From: Prevotella sp.
Lineage (GTDB): Bacteria; Bacteroidota; Bacteroidia; Bacteroidales; Bacteroidaceae
Length of the DNA: 64,000 bases
Assembly (NCBI GenBank): GCA_024688365.1
Contig: JAILEG010000035.1
Span: 1 to 64,000, forward strand
Direction: 5' to 3'
Below the pieces are notes generated by a model. That model searched no databases. It had not been told where the DNA came from and was given only the letters and a program-made list of their open reading frames with translations. Positions 16,888 through 26,070 of the stretch are shown piece by piece. How positions within the stretch are numbered: position 1 is the stretch's first letter; every line of letters starts with the position of its first letter. The translations under genes and the position numbers were made by a program.

Positions 16888-17031
16888 ATTGTTAATTGAT
16901 TTAGGTAATTAGTTGTTTTTGAGTTTTCTTTAGCCACTCTGAGAGGAGAGGGAAGCACTGGGCATGGGATTGATATGTTATCTTCCTCCTGCCCTTATGT
17001 GCTTCTTTGATTCTCCTTGCAGCCTGCCTTT

Positions 17032-18519
17032 CTATCTGTGGGACAGTGTTCTTGAGATGGCATCAGCCCATCCAGCCTTGGCCTTCTCAATCGTCTCATT
17101 GTCAGCGACAGGATCGAAGGTGCGCTCTACCTGCCACTGGCTCTTGATGTCGTCAATGTCTTTCCAGAAGCCGACAGCCAGTCCGGCGAGGTAAGCCGCA
17201 CCGAGGGCAGTGGTCTCTGTAACCTTCGGGCGGACAACCTTGATGCCGAGGAGGTCTGCCTGGTACTGCATCAGCAGGTTGTTGCGTGATGCGCCACCGT
17301 CCACCTTCAGCTCCTTCAGCGGAGCCTGCATGTCCTTCGCCATGGCAAGGGCGATGTCATGTGTCTGGAAGGCTATGCCGTCAAGGGCTGCACGGGCAAT
17401 ATGGGCACGTGTCGTTCCACGGGTGATCCCCACAATGGTGCCCCGTGCGTACTGATCCCAGTAAGGTGCGGCGAGACCCGTCAGGGCTGGCACGAAGTAG
17501 ACGCCACCACTGTCAGGGACTGTAGAGGCAAGCTCCTCAACCTCAGCTGATGACGTGATGAAGCCAAGCCCGTCACGCAGCCACTGCACTACCGAGCCAC
17601 CCACATAGATGGAACCCTCAAGGGCATAGTCGACACGGTCGCCAATCTTCCAGGCGATGGTGGTCAGAAGGTTGTTCTTTGAGACCACAGGCTTGCTGCC
17701 CGTGTTCAGCATGACGAAGCAACCGGTCCCGTAAGTGTTCTTGATGGCTCCCGGTTCAATGCACATCTGTCCGAAGAGGGCAGCCTGCTGGTCGCCGGCA
17801 ATACCGGCGATGGGCACCTCATGTGCGAAGATGGTGGTCTTGGTATGTCCGTAGATTTCGGAGCTTGACTTCACCTCTGGCATCATCGAGACCGGAATGT
17901 CGAGCAGTTTGAGGAGTTCCTCGTCCCATTTCAGGTCATGTATGTTGAAGAGCATGGTACGTGAGGCATTGGTGACATCCGTCACGTGTACCTCGCCACG
18001 GGTGAGTCTCCACACCAGCCAGGAGTCGACATTTCCGAAGCGCAGCTTGCCCTGCTCGGCACGCTTGCGTGCCCCTGGCACGTTGTCAAGTATCCATTTG
18101 ATTTTTGTTCCGCTGAAATAAGCGTCGACAATGAGTCCGGTCTTCTCCCGGATCCTGTCGGTCAGCCCCTGTGCCTTCAGAGTGTCGCAGAACTCTGCCG
18201 TGCGCCGGTCTTGCCAGACGATGGCATTGTAGATAGGTTCCTCGGTGTCAACATCCCACACGATGGTCGTCTCTCGCTGGTTGGTGATGCCGATACCTGC
18301 GATGTCGAGACCGTTGATGTCAATGGCTGAGATAGCCTCGGCGATGACAGAAGCCTGTGACGACCATATCTCGTTCGGGTTATGCTCCACCCATCCCGGT
18401 TGCGGGAAATACTGTGTGAACTCTTTCTGTGCAACTGACTTGATCTGTCCGTTGTGGTCGAATACGATTGCTCTTGAGCTGGTTGTTCCTTGGTCGAGGG
18501 CTAAAATAAACTTTCCCAT
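17032..18519 (-). CDS. glpK: glycerol kinase
   Basis: A 495-residue FGGY-family kinase making sn-glycerol 3-phosphate. Signatures are [15 protein letters not shown] (phosphate loop), [45 protein letters not shown] (ATP site) and [18 protein letters not shown]. Length is normal. It sits 138 bases downstream of glpC and 144 bases upstream of glpF on the same strand. Confidence 0.97.
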   Translation of the reverse strand: MGKFILALDQGTTSSRAIVFDHNGQIKSVAQKEFTQYFPQPGWVEHNPNEIWSSQASVIAEAISAIDINGLDIAGIGITNQRETTIVWDVDTEEPIYNAIVWQDRRTAEFCDTLKAQGLTDRIREKTGLIVDAYFSGTKIKWILDNVPGARKRAEQGKLRFGNVDSWLVWRLTRGEVHVTDVTNASRTMLFNIHDLKWDEELLKLLDIPVSMMPEVKSSSEIYGHTKTTIFAHEVPIAGIAGDQQAALFGQMCIEPGAIKNTYGTGCFVMLNTGSKPVVSKNNLLTTIAWKIGDRVDYALEGSIYVGGSVVQWLRDGLGFITSSAEVEELASTVPDSGGVYFVPALTGLAAPYWDQYARGTIVGITRGTTRAHIARAALDGIAFQTHDIALAMAKDMQAPLKELKVDGGASRNNLLMQYQADLLGIKVVRPKVTETTALGAAYLAGLAVGFWKDIDDIKSQWQVERTFDPVADNETIEKAKAGWADAISRTLSHR

Positions 18520-18657
18520 GTTAGTAACTCTTTAGATTAATATTGTTTTTGCTTTTTTTAGGTTTCTTCTTGTTGTCTTGTTGTCGGGATGAGGTGGAGG
18601 CTGGAAGCCCAGACTGAACTGTCAAGGCTGTCAGTCCGTTGCCACAGCCCTCCTTTC

Positions 18658-19917
18658 TTATTCCTGTTCCTTGTTCAGTCTTATGGTCTCCTCCACATCT
18701 AATGCGTCTGCGAGGATGGAGATAGGGTTCTTCACCTCGTAGCCGGTTGACATCTCGATCTGCCATTTGCAGGTCTCGCAATCGGTCGTCACACAGTCGG
18801 GGTCCAATTCCTTTATCTGGCGGAATAGCCCTGAGCCTATCTGCTGTGAGCGGCCATAGTTCTCCTTCTTGAACCCATAGGTGCCGGCGATGCCACAGCA
18901 CTGTGAGTCGAGCATGATAAGCTGCATGCCCGGAATCAGCTTGAGCAGCTCGGTGCTGTAGATGACCCAGCCCATCTTCTCCATGTGGCAGGCTGAGTGA
19001 TAGGCTGCACGTATCCTGAAGTCCTTGCGGAAAGCGAGCTTTATCTCTCCCTTCTCTATCAGCCGATAGAGGAACCGTGTGGCGAGGCTGATGTTCTCAC
19101 GCACGTCGGAGGTGTTCATGTCGAGCAGATGCTCATACTCATCACGCATGGTGAAGGTGCAGGTGGAGCTGGTGGTCAGCGTGATGCGGTCAGCCTGTGC
19201 CGCCTTCCGGATGGAGCTGATGTTCACCTCTCCCTGCCGGCGTGCCTGCTTGCTGAGCCCGTTGGCTATCAGTGCCACGCCACAGCACTTCTCTTTCTCC
19301 AGCAGGTGGACTCCGTAGCCCACGGCATTCATGATCTTCACCAGGTCCTTGCCCAGCTGTGGATAGTTGTAGTTGACGTAACAGCCGTGGAAATAGCTTA
19401 CGTGCCTCTTGTATCCGTCCTGTTTGCTGGCGGCATTGCGCCTGAACCATGTCTCGAACTTCTGGCTGCTGTAGGCAGGGAAGGTGCGGTGCCTGTCAAT
19501 GCCCATGACCCCATGCAGTACTGTCTTGACAGGTTTCAGCCCAAGGGTGGTGTTGACGATGGGTGCGACCCGGTTTGCCAAAGTGCCGACGAAGTCGGTG
19601 TTGGCAAGCATCATGTCACGCAGGATGGGACGGTGCGTGCTGTATGTGATGCGTGAGGCCTGTATGATGTCAGCGATTCGCACGCCTGACGGGCATGCCA
19701 CCTCGCACCGCTTGCAGTTGAGGCACATCTTCAGTGCCTCGTCAAAGAACTTCGGGTCTTTCAGTCTGTAGCGTTCCTGGTCAGGTCCCGAGTGCTTCGG
19801 CCCGGGATAGCTTGGCTCAACGGCCGACACGGGGCAGTAGGCCGTGCAGATGGAGCATTTCAGGCATTGCTCCAGGTTGTTGCCGCTGATGTTCTTCAGT
19901 TGTATTCCTTCTGACAT
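18658..19917 (-). CDS. glpC: anaerobic glycerol-3-phosphate dehydrogenase subunit C
   Basis: A 419-residue membrane-associated Fe-S subunit. Two 4Fe-4S motifs are at the N terminus (CLKCSICTAYCPVSAVEP and CLNCKRCEVACPSG), followed by two CCG domains with SYFHGCYVNYNYP...CCGVAL and SACHMEKMG...DSQCCGIAGTYG. GlpC passes electrons from GlpA/GlpB to quinone. Its start is 3 bases from the glpB stop, so translation is probably coupled. Confidence 0.95.
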   Translation of the reverse strand: MSEGIQLKNISGNNLEQCLKCSICTAYCPVSAVEPSYPGPKHSGPDQERYRLKDPKFFDEALKMCLNCKRCEVACPSGVRIADIIQASRITYSTHRPILRDMMLANTDFVGTLANRVAPIVNTTLGLKPVKTVLHGVMGIDRHRTFPAYSSQKFETWFRRNAASKQDGYKRHVSYFHGCYVNYNYPQLGKDLVKIMNAVGYGVHLLEKEKCCGVALIANGLSKQARRQGEVNISSIRKAAQADRITLTTSSTCTFTMRDEYEHLLDMNTSDVRENISLATRFLYRLIEKGEIKLAFRKDFRIRAAYHSACHMEKMGWVIYSTELLKLIPGMQLIMLDSQCCGIAGTYGFKKENYGRSQQIGSGLFRQIKELDPDCVTTDCETCKWQIEMSTGYEVKNPISILADALDVEETIRLNKEQE

Positions 19918-19920
19918 GTC

Positions 19921-21171
19921 TTATCTCCTCCCTATGATTGTCTCGGCTGCCTGGAGGGCAGTCAGTAGTGATACTCCGGTGCCGTCAGCGAGCTTCACGC
20001 TGTTGTGTCCTCCCAGTACGGAACCGATGGCAAAAAGATTCTCGATGGCTTTCCCGTCTTTCATGGCATGGAAGTCGTTGTCAGTGCGTACGCCGTACTC
20101 CATGTAAGGCTGTGCGTCAAAGCTGTCCTCGCGGGTCCATTCGTCCCGTTTCGCAGAGGCATGAACGTCCAGGTTGAATACCGGTTCGAATACATGCTCG
20201 TAGTTGCTCTTCAGCCCGTGGCTCATAAACGAGCCTGATGCGAGAATGAAGCAGTCGGCATACAGTGTCTCGTCAGTCAGATGCTCCGTTGTGACAGAAA
20301 CGAGCCGATTGTCAGTAAATTGCCCTTCAGTGGCAGCATCTCCGATGAGCAGCGTCCCTCCCAGCTGTGCGAAGAGCCGTTTCAGCAGGATGGCAGTGCG
20401 CACACCCGATACCGATGGGGGCAGCGTGGCGATGTATTCGATGGGCTTCCTCACCCACTCCTTCAGCATTTCAAGGCTTTCGCCGTCGCTGAAGCCAAGG
20501 ACGGCAGGCAGGAGAAGCACGTCAGCATCGCCGCTGATGGCATTGATGCGGTCGGCAACCTTGTGCAGTACGTCCTTGTCAGCCAGCACCTTCGCAATGT
20601 TGGTGGCACGCATCTCGGTCGGACTCTGGCGTGCGTGGCTCAGCTCAGCGGTTGTGAAGGCCTTTACCTGGCAGGCTACGCCCTGTTTTTTCAAGTTGGC
20701 GGCGATGAACTGTGTGGGGAAATCCAGGAAACCTTGTACGTTCAGCAGTTCTGCGCTTTTCCAGGGGAGAGCATCAGCGGTCTCACTTGTGGCATAGCCT
20801 TCCGTGGTCAGCCATGCTGGTCTCAGCATCCCGAGGGGCGTGAGGCGGTAGTGGTTCTGCTGCGCGGAGCCTTTCACACTGATGCCAGCCGCAGTGAGCA
20901 GATTCCTGGCCTTATCGGCAAGGGCAGCGATGCGCTGGTATCCTATCTTGCTGTAGGGGTGGCTGGCATTCAGCCGTGCGATGGCATCAAGCGGATGGGC
21001 AGTCTCCTTCCCGTCTGGCTCATAGCCCAGTAGGTCGAATGAGCCGGAATGGAAGTGCAGGCTGCTCTGTCCCGCTGACACGATGCAGACCTTCTTGCCT
21101 GCCTGTGCCAGCGTGATGCCAGCGGTGAGTCCGCTGAGTCCGCCACCTATTATAATTATATCGTATCTCAT
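19921..21171 (-). CDS. glpB: anaerobic glycerol-3-phosphate dehydrogenase subunit B
   Basis: A 416-residue flavoprotein. The N-terminal dinucleotide-binding motif is DIIIIGGGLSGLTAGITLAQAGKKV, and near the C terminus GSVLGGHNSVKLADGTGVSLLTALQAAE forms the second FAD-contacting stretch. The SGSFDLLGYEPDGK region is typical of GlpB. It is part of the GlpABC complex that oxidises glycerol 3-phosphate to dihydroxyacetone phosphate without oxygen. Gene order glpA-glpB-glpC is canonical. Confidence 0.94.
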   Translation of the reverse strand: MRYDIIIIGGGLSGLTAGITLAQAGKKVCIVSAGQSSLHFHSGSFDLLGYEPDGKETAHPLDAIARLNASHPYSKIGYQRIAALADKARNLLTAAGISVKGSAQQNHYRLTPLGMLRPAWLTTEGYATSETADALPWKSAELLNVQGFLDFPTQFIAANLKKQGVACQVKAFTTAELSHARQSPTEMRATNIAKVLADKDVLHKVADRINAISGDADVLLLPAVLGFSDGESLEMLKEWVRKPIEYIATLPPSVSGVRTAILLKRLFAQLGGTLLIGDAATEGQFTDNRLVSVTTEHLTDETLYADCFILASGSFMSHGLKSNYEHVFEPVFNLDVHASAKRDEWTREDSFDAQPYMEYGVRTDNDFHAMKDGKAIENLFAIGSVLGGHNSVKLADGTGVSLLTALQAAETIIGRR

Positions 21172-21223
21172 GCTTCTTTGCTTTTTTTTATTCCTGCCTT
21201 GTCGGCAGTTTTATCGCATATCT

Positions 21224-21255
21224 TCAACACCCATCACCCATCACTCAACACCTAA
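21224..21255. repeat. short ACCCATC-type tandem repeat at the glpA end
   Basis: CAACACCCATCACCCATCAC and the following bases form a low-complexity tract that crosses the glpA stop codon. A longer, cleaner tract of the same composition lies at 56381-56420. Confidence 0.45.
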
Positions 21256-22836
21256 CAGCCCTTGATAGATGGTTGCGGTGAGCTGTGCCTCATCCAGCGT
21301 GCTGCCCCATGCCACGGGGCGCATGCCTTTCCAACGCTCATTGATGAAGTCCTTGAGACAGGTTGTGGCTTCCTGTGCCTCGGTGCCCGTCTTGCACAAC
21401 ACGCTGGCTGCCCGGCAGGCACATAGCTCGCCCTGGCAGGTGCCCATGCCCATGCGGGTGCGGCGGCGGAGGTTGACAAGGTCATGGACGTGAAGCTGCT
21501 CGATGGCATATCTCACCTCGCCAACGCTCACTTCCTCACACTCGCAGACCAGCGAGCGGTCATCCACACTCGTCTCCGCCACCTCCTGGACACGGTTGCC
21601 CTGTCGGCCCTTGGCGGCATTGTGTGCTGTGGTGTAAGTGTGCCGTGGGTGGTCAGCGTCCTTGCCAGCAGTGCCGGGAAGCGGCATGGTGGCAGTCTCG
21701 CAGGGCTTGCTGACACCGAGTTTCCTGCATGCAAGGTCAGTGGCCTTCTCCGCCATGAGACGGTAGGTCATCATCTTGCCGCCCGTGATGGTGATGAGCC
21801 CGGTGAGCCCGTCACGCTGCTCATGGTCAATGCAGATGATGCCGCGGCTGATGCTTCGCCCTGTTGGGTCATTGTCGGCAGCGACGAGTGGGCGTACTCC
21901 GGCATAGGCGCGCAGGATACGGGTGGTTGACAGGCTTGGGGCAAGTTTCTCACCCTCCTTTATCAGCAAGTCAACCTCCTCGGGCGTTATCTTCAGGTTG
22001 TCAACCGTGTCGAAGGGCACGCGGTCACTGGTTGTCCCGATGACGCACACCGTGTCGTCAGGCACGAGGATGTCGGCATTGGCAGGCTTGCGGCAGCGGT
22101 TGATGACCATGTTGTTGACCCGGTGGCCGAATACCAGCAGCGTTCCCTTGGCAGGGAACATATTGATGCTGACACCCGCCATCCTGGCGATGGCTTGTCC
22201 CCAGATGCCTGCGGCATTGATGACGATGCGTGCATGTGCCTCCGTCTCCTCGCCGTTGTGGTTGTTGCGCAGTCGCACACCCGTGACCCGCCCGTTCTCC
22301 GTGATGAGACCTATGGCCTCATGATAGGTGAGGATGTCGGCACCGTGGCGGCGAGCATCGAGGATGTTGGCTGTGGTGAGGTGGAATGGGTCGACCGATG
22401 CGTCAGGCACGCGCACGGCTCCAATGAGTGCAGGGTTGACCGATGGCTCCAGGCGGCGTGCCTCCTCGGGCGATATGATGTCGGCTCGGATGCCTGCCTG
22501 CTGGCAAGCCAGGACAAATGTCTTCTGATAGTTGATGTCGTCCTCGGGCAGGGTGATGAACAGTCCGTCAGTCTCCTCCACGCAGTGGCTGGCAATCCGG
22601 CGGAGAATCATGTTTTCCTTGATGCACTCCGAGGCCGACTCCTGGTCGGTCACGGCATAGCGTGCGCCGCTGTGGAGGAGTCCGTGGTTGCGTCCCGTAG
22701 CACCGTTGGTGAAGTCGTACTTCTCCACGAGCAACGTCTTCAGCCCCCGCATGGCACAGTCACGGGCCGTGCCGGCACCGGTGATTCCGCCACCGATGAT
22801 GACCACATCATAATCATTGTTCGTCTTTCTGTCCAT
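21241..22836 (-). CDS. glpA: anaerobic glycerol-3-phosphate dehydrogenase subunit A
   Basis: A 531-residue FAD enzyme. N-terminal DVVIIGGGITGAGTARDCAMRGL binds FAD; GLLHSGARYAV and the GGKMMTYRLMAEKATD segment are hallmarks of the GlpA/GlpD DAO fold. A C-terminal BFD-like 2Fe-2S domain (about residues 430-485, LVCECEEVSVGE ... GMGTCQGELC) marks the anaerobic GlpA form rather than aerobic GlpD. It is the first gene of the minus-strand glp operon, with a promoter and possible GlpR sites upstream. Confidence 0.95.
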   Translation of the reverse strand: MDRKTNNDYDVVIIGGGITGAGTARDCAMRGLKTLLVEKYDFTNGATGRNHGLLHSGARYAVTDQESASECIKENMILRRIASHCVEETDGLFITLPEDDINYQKTFVLACQQAGIRADIISPEEARRLEPSVNPALIGAVRVPDASVDPFHLTTANILDARRHGADILTYHEAIGLITENGRVTGVRLRNNHNGEETEAHARIVINAAGIWGQAIARMAGVSINMFPAKGTLLVFGHRVNNMVINRCRKPANADILVPDDTVCVIGTTSDRVPFDTVDNLKITPEEVDLLIKEGEKLAPSLSTTRILRAYAGVRPLVAADNDPTGRSISRGIICIDHEQRDGLTGLITITGGKMMTYRLMAEKATDLACRKLGVSKPCETATMPLPGTAGKDADHPRHTYTTAHNAAKGRQGNRVQEVAETSVDDRSLVCECEEVSVGEVRYAIEQLHVHDLVNLRRRTRMGMGTCQGELCACRAASVLCKTGTEAQEATTCLKDFINERWKGMRPVAWGSTLDEAQLTATIYQGLLGVE

Positions 22837-22896
22837 TGTATAGGTCTTCTCCTTTGTTGTTATTAGGTAGTTTCTTGGCTTTATAAGGTTTTTCTA

Positions 22897-22909
22897 TTTC
22901 GTAACGAAA
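22897..22909. promoter_or_regulatory. candidate GlpR operator 1
   Basis: TTTCGTAACGAAA, a near-perfect 13-base palindrome, in the glpA leader about 60 bases before the start codon. DeoR-family GlpR proteins often recognise TTTCG-type half sites. A related 13-mer with the same spacing is at 23023-23035. Confidence 0.4.
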
Positions 22910-22962
22910 GCGTTTTATGCTATTTGCTTGCGTTAAACGGAATGACAATCTTTCTTTCCGAA

Positions 22963-22996
22963 GCAAAGATAGTGTATTTGTTTGTTATCTGCCAAA
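22963..22996 (-). promoter_or_regulatory. glpA operon promoter
   Basis: TATCTTTG (22970-22963) on the minus strand with TTTG (22996-22993) 22 bases before it. It is flanked on both sides by TTTCG-type palindromes. Confidence 0.55.
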
Positions 22997-23022
22997 TCTA
23001 TTAACATATTTTATGTCTTTTA

Positions 23023-23035
23023 TTTCGATAAGAAA
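23023..23035. promoter_or_regulatory. candidate GlpR operator 2
   Basis: TTTCGATAAGAAA, upstream of the glpA promoter, has the same length and half-site layout as operator 1; a third half site, TTTCGTTTGC, follows near 23044. Confidence 0.35.
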
Positions 23036-23228
23036 GCATTTACCTTTCGTTTGCTTGTGTCAATACGCATTGAGGCAACTGAAGTGAGAGGGCTTTCACG
23101 TCGTCTTGTTCGGTGTGTTTTTCCTATGTCGCTGGTCATTGCATGTCTTGTTGGTACATGCCGATGACGGCCTTGGACGTGCGGAGGCTGCCTCTGGGCA
23201 TTGCAGTATCAGTCCTTGGTGGATTCGG

Positions 23229-23456
23229 AAGGTGCCCTTTTAGGCCGCAGAAGGTGCCCTTCTGCACCTCAAAAGTTGCCCTTTCGGGTTGAAAAATAAA
23301 TTAAAAACAAAACGGAATTAAATTAAAATAGAATGAAAAATAAATTAAAAATGTAATTGAAATAAATTATTAATTACCTCGAAAGGGCAGGTCTTGCAGT
23401 CCGAAAGGGCACCTTTTGCGGTCTCAAAGGGCATCTTCTGTGGTCTGAAAGGACAG
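23229..23456. repeat. inverted array of 22-bp units around an AT-rich core (locus 2)
   Basis: Left arm: contiguous 22-bp units at 23229-23250, 23251-23272 and 23273-23294, each with TGCCCTT. Right arm: inverted units at 23369-23390 (half degenerate), 23391-23412, 23413-23434 and 23435-23456, with GAAAGGGCA or close variants. The core is almost pure A/T and contains AAAATAAATTAAAA twice. Unit length, phase, inversion and core match locus 1 at 9594-9821. It lies between glpA and glpR. Confidence 0.9.
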
Positions 23457-23516
23457 GTCTCAGCTCCCGGCCCCTTATCAGAGGGGGATGGCGGGATGGT
23501 GAAGGGTATGGAAAAA

Positions 23517-23557
23517 ACAATCTCCAGCACCTTGTGGGAAGAGGTACTGGAGATTGT
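23517..23557 (-). terminator. terminator of a lost minus-strand gene
   Basis: ACAATCTCCAGCACC (23517-23531) pairs with GGTACTGGAGATTGT (23543-23557), 14 of 15 positions. On the minus strand a run of T follows. It lies directly after the stop codon of the gene remnant at 23597. Confidence 0.75.
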
Positions 23558-23596
23558 CTTACGGGCTGCTTTCAGTCTTTCATAGTTGGATGTGCC

Positions 23597-23791
23597 TTAT
23601 TTCGGGCCGATGGAAATCCCCTCGTCGGCAGCCGAGTTTATACGTTTATCAATGCCTGTCGGCTTGCGGTCATAGTCCTTGCGGTGGCGTTTGCCAAAGG
23701 TCAGCGTCACACCCAGCGTTTTTGTGTAGTTGATTTCTTAAGGAGTGGGGCTGTAGAATACGTGGATAATGGTCTTAAGACGATAGTCTGC
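23597..23791 (-). pseudogene. 3' remnant of an outer-membrane beta-barrel gene
   Basis: Reading the minus strand to TAA 23599-23597 gives KTLGVTLTFGKRHR followed by a short hydrophilic tail ending ISIGPK. TLGVTLTFGK is typical of the last strand of a Bacteroidales outer-membrane beta-barrel protein. Upstream the same frame continues (RLKTIIHVFYSPTP) but is cut by stops at 23740-23738 and 23794-23792. No start exists. It is therefore a decayed C-terminal fragment, still followed by its terminator. Family assignment rests on a short stretch and is tentative. Confidence 0.55.
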
Positions 23792-23943
23792 CTATGTATT
23801 ATCTATGTGCTTGACAGGTTGTATGAAAATCACATTTCGTGAGCCAGTATACTGATAAAGGCTTGTTAAACATAAATCTTCATCCATTATCCTCCACTAC
23901 CCATCCCCCAATTTGTTAATCAACTGTTAAACACAAATGGGGA

Positions 23944-23975
23944 CTTTCGGCTTCGGGTTATTTTGTCTATTTTTG
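23944..23975 (+). promoter_or_regulatory. glpR promoter
   Basis: TATTTTTG (23968-23975) with a CTTT/TTTC element 20 bases before it. The glpR start lies about 65 bases beyond the predicted transcription start. Confidence 0.5.
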
Positions 23976-24046
23976 TAACAAAGAATACTGAAACGGTGAA
24001 AGCATAGGCTGTTGTCGACTGACGGAAGCCGCAAATCATTCTATCT

Positions 24047-24826
24047 ATGACGAAAGAAGACAGACAGAACGCCATACTGGAGCAGCTTCTGGCACAGGAG
24101 TCTGTACTGGTTTCCGACCTGGCAAGCTCCTTGGACGTGTCACTGGTGACAATCAGGAAGGACCTGACCGAACTGGAGAAAGCCGGGAAACTTTACCGGA
24201 GCCACGGTAAAGCCATCCTCATCAATCCCTTTACGAACAACCGCTCGGTCAACGAGAAGGAGAAGCTCAACGCTGAGGAGAAACAGCTCATCGGGGCTGA
24301 GGCGGTGAAGCTGCTGGTGAAGAACGACTCCATCATCCTGGCCTCGGGAACAACCATCCATGCGCTGGCATGCAACATCCAGCCGGAGGAGAAGCTGACG
24401 GTTGTCTCGGCTTCCCTGCAGGCTACGATGACGCTTGCGGGGAATGAGAATGTGGATATTATCCAGTTAGGAGGAATGGTAAGGCACAGCAGTGTGTCGG
24501 TCGTCGGGCAGTACAGCATGGAGATTCTCCGGGGCTGTTCCTTCAGCAAGCTGTTCCTGGGTGTTGACGGAATCGACTTCGATTTCGGCATCTCGACGAC
24601 CGATATACGGGAGGCAGAGCTGAACCGGGCAATGATGCAGGCGGCGCAGAAGACCATCGTGCTGGCTGACTCCAGTAAGTTCGGCAGGCGGGGCTTTGCC
24701 AAGATCAGTAATCTGGATGAGGTGGACCTTATCATCACTGATGCCAAGGTGCCGCAGGCTGTTGTGAGAAAAATTGAAGAACTGGGCATCGACCTCATCA
24801 TCGCGGGTGAGGGGAGCCTGCTGTAA
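24047..24826 (+). CDS. glpR: DeoR-family repressor, probable glycerol 3-phosphate regulator
   Basis: A 259-residue protein. Residues 1-55 are a DeoR winged helix (SDLASSLDVSLVTIRKDLTELEKAGKLYRSHGKAI). Residues about 75-235 are the DeoRC sugar-phosphate sensor domain, with IILASGTTIHALA, IIQLGGMVR, LFLGVDGIDFDFGISTTDIREAELNRAMM and VLADSSKFGRRGFAKI. Location beside glpABCKF supports naming it GlpR; the effector would be glycerol 3-phosphate. Candidate operators lie upstream of glpA. Confidence 0.85.
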   Translation: MTKEDRQNAILEQLLAQESVLVSDLASSLDVSLVTIRKDLTELEKAGKLYRSHGKAILINPFTNNRSVNEKEKLNAEEKQLIGAEAVKLLVKNDSIILASGTTIHALACNIQPEEKLTVVSASLQATMTLAGNENVDIIQLGGMVRHSSVSVVGQYSMEILRGCSFSKLFLGVDGIDFDFGISTTDIREAELNRAMMQAAQKTIVLADSSKFGRRGFAKISNLDEVDLIITDAKVPQAVVRKIEELGIDLIIAGEGSLL

Positions 24827-24862
24827 AAATCCTGAAACAGAATTAATTAACATTTTACGATT

Positions 24863-26065
24863 ATGAAAATACCATCAGAGTTTGATCCTATCCGCCCCTT
24901 TGAGCCGGAAGAGTTGCCGGAAGTGTATGACCGGATCCTTGCCGACCCGCAGTTTCAAAAGGTGATGGCATATCTGTATCCAGGCGTGCCGATGGAGGCA
25001 ATTGCGCAGAAGATGCACAGTTGCAAGACGAATCTCGAGTTCCAGAAAGCTTTCTGCTACCAGTTCCTGCAGCGGCTCGTCACGGAGCTGAGCTTGGGGT
25101 GCAGTATGGATGCCGTGAACATCGACATCCGCAACCGCTACACCTTTGTCAGCAACCACCGTGACATCGTCCTTGACTCGGCACTGCTTGACAAGCTGCT
25201 CCTTGACGTGGGCTTCGCCACGACCTGTGAGATTGCTATTGGCGACAACCTGCTGTCACAGAACTGGGTGCGTGACCTCGTCCGCATCAACAAGTCGTTC
25301 ACCGTTGAGCGTGCGCTCCATTCCGTTGAGATGCTGAAAGCAAGCAAGCGCATGTCAGAGTATATTCATTTTGCCGTGGCAGAGAAGAACGAGAACGTTT
25401 GGATTGCCCAGCGGCAGGGACGTGCGAAGAACTCGAATGACCTCACGCAGCCTGCCATCCTGAAGATGATGGCGATGGGCGGCGAGGGCAGCATCATTGA
25501 GCGGCTGAAGCAGCTGCACATTGTTCCGTTGTCAATCTCGTATGAGTATGATCCTTGCGACTATCTCAAGGCGCGCGAGTATCAGCTGCGCCGTGATGTG
25601 CCGTTCTGGAAGAAGACGGCAGAGGACGACATGGAGAGCATGCTGGTGGGCATCAAGGGCTTCAAGGGCCACGTCTACTACAAGTGCGCGCCCTGCATTG
25701 ACGAGTGGCTCGACACGGTTGACACTGATCTGCCGAAGAACAAGCTCTTTGATGAGATAGCCTCGCATATCGACCACGAGATACACAGCAACTACAAGCT
25801 CTATCCCTGCAACTATGTGGCACTGGACATGATTCAGGACACGAAGGTGTATGGAGACTATTACACAGAGGACGACTATCAGCAGTTTGAGGAATATCTT
25901 GCCGGACAGATTGGAAAGATTGACATTGAGAACAAGGATGATCGTTTCCTCCGCACCTGCCTGTTGACGCAGTATGCTTATCCTGCCAAGAACTATATGG
26001 CGGCTGCATCGTCAGACAGCGGACGCTTCAAGTCATTGCTGAACCGTTTTAACTTCAAGAAATAA
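24863..26065 (+). CDS. glycerolipid acyltransferase-like protein (LPLAT superfamily)
   Basis: A 400-residue protein following glpR after 36 bases on the same strand. FVSNHRDIVLDSALL holds the expected His-Asp motif (His 99), but the Asp spacing is HX5D (Asp 105), one longer than the usual HX4D; Asp 101 is an alternative. MAMGGEGSIIERLKQLHIVPLSISYEYDP matches later LPLAT motifs (acceptor site and the P-[LV]-[SA]-I-[SY] block). These enzymes acylate glycerol phosphate or lyso-phospholipids. Linkage to glpR suggests membrane lipid synthesis tied to glycerol 3-phosphate supply, as an inference. Confidence 0.7.
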   Translation: MKIPSEFDPIRPFEPEELPEVYDRILADPQFQKVMAYLYPGVPMEAIAQKMHSCKTNLEFQKAFCYQFLQRLVTELSLGCSMDAVNIDIRNRYTFVSNHRDIVLDSALLDKLLLDVGFATTCEIAIGDNLLSQNWVRDLVRINKSFTVERALHSVEMLKASKRMSEYIHFAVAEKNENVWIAQRQGRAKNSNDLTQPAILKMMAMGGEGSIIERLKQLHIVPLSISYEYDPCDYLKAREYQLRRDVPFWKKTAEDDMESMLVGIKGFKGHVYYKCAPCIDEWLDTVDTDLPKNKLFDEIASHIDHEIHSNYKLYPCNYVALDMIQDTKVYGDYYTEDDYQQFEEYLAGQIGKIDIENKDDRFLRTCLLTQYAYPAKNYMAAASSDSGRFKSLLNRFNFKK

Positions 26066-26070
26066 GCGCT

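Noticed and set aside
23534..23842. 102-codon plus-strand frame between glpA and glpR
   Set aside because: The opposite strand carries a better-supported barrel-protein remnant with a terminator; the plus frame looks like its shadow.
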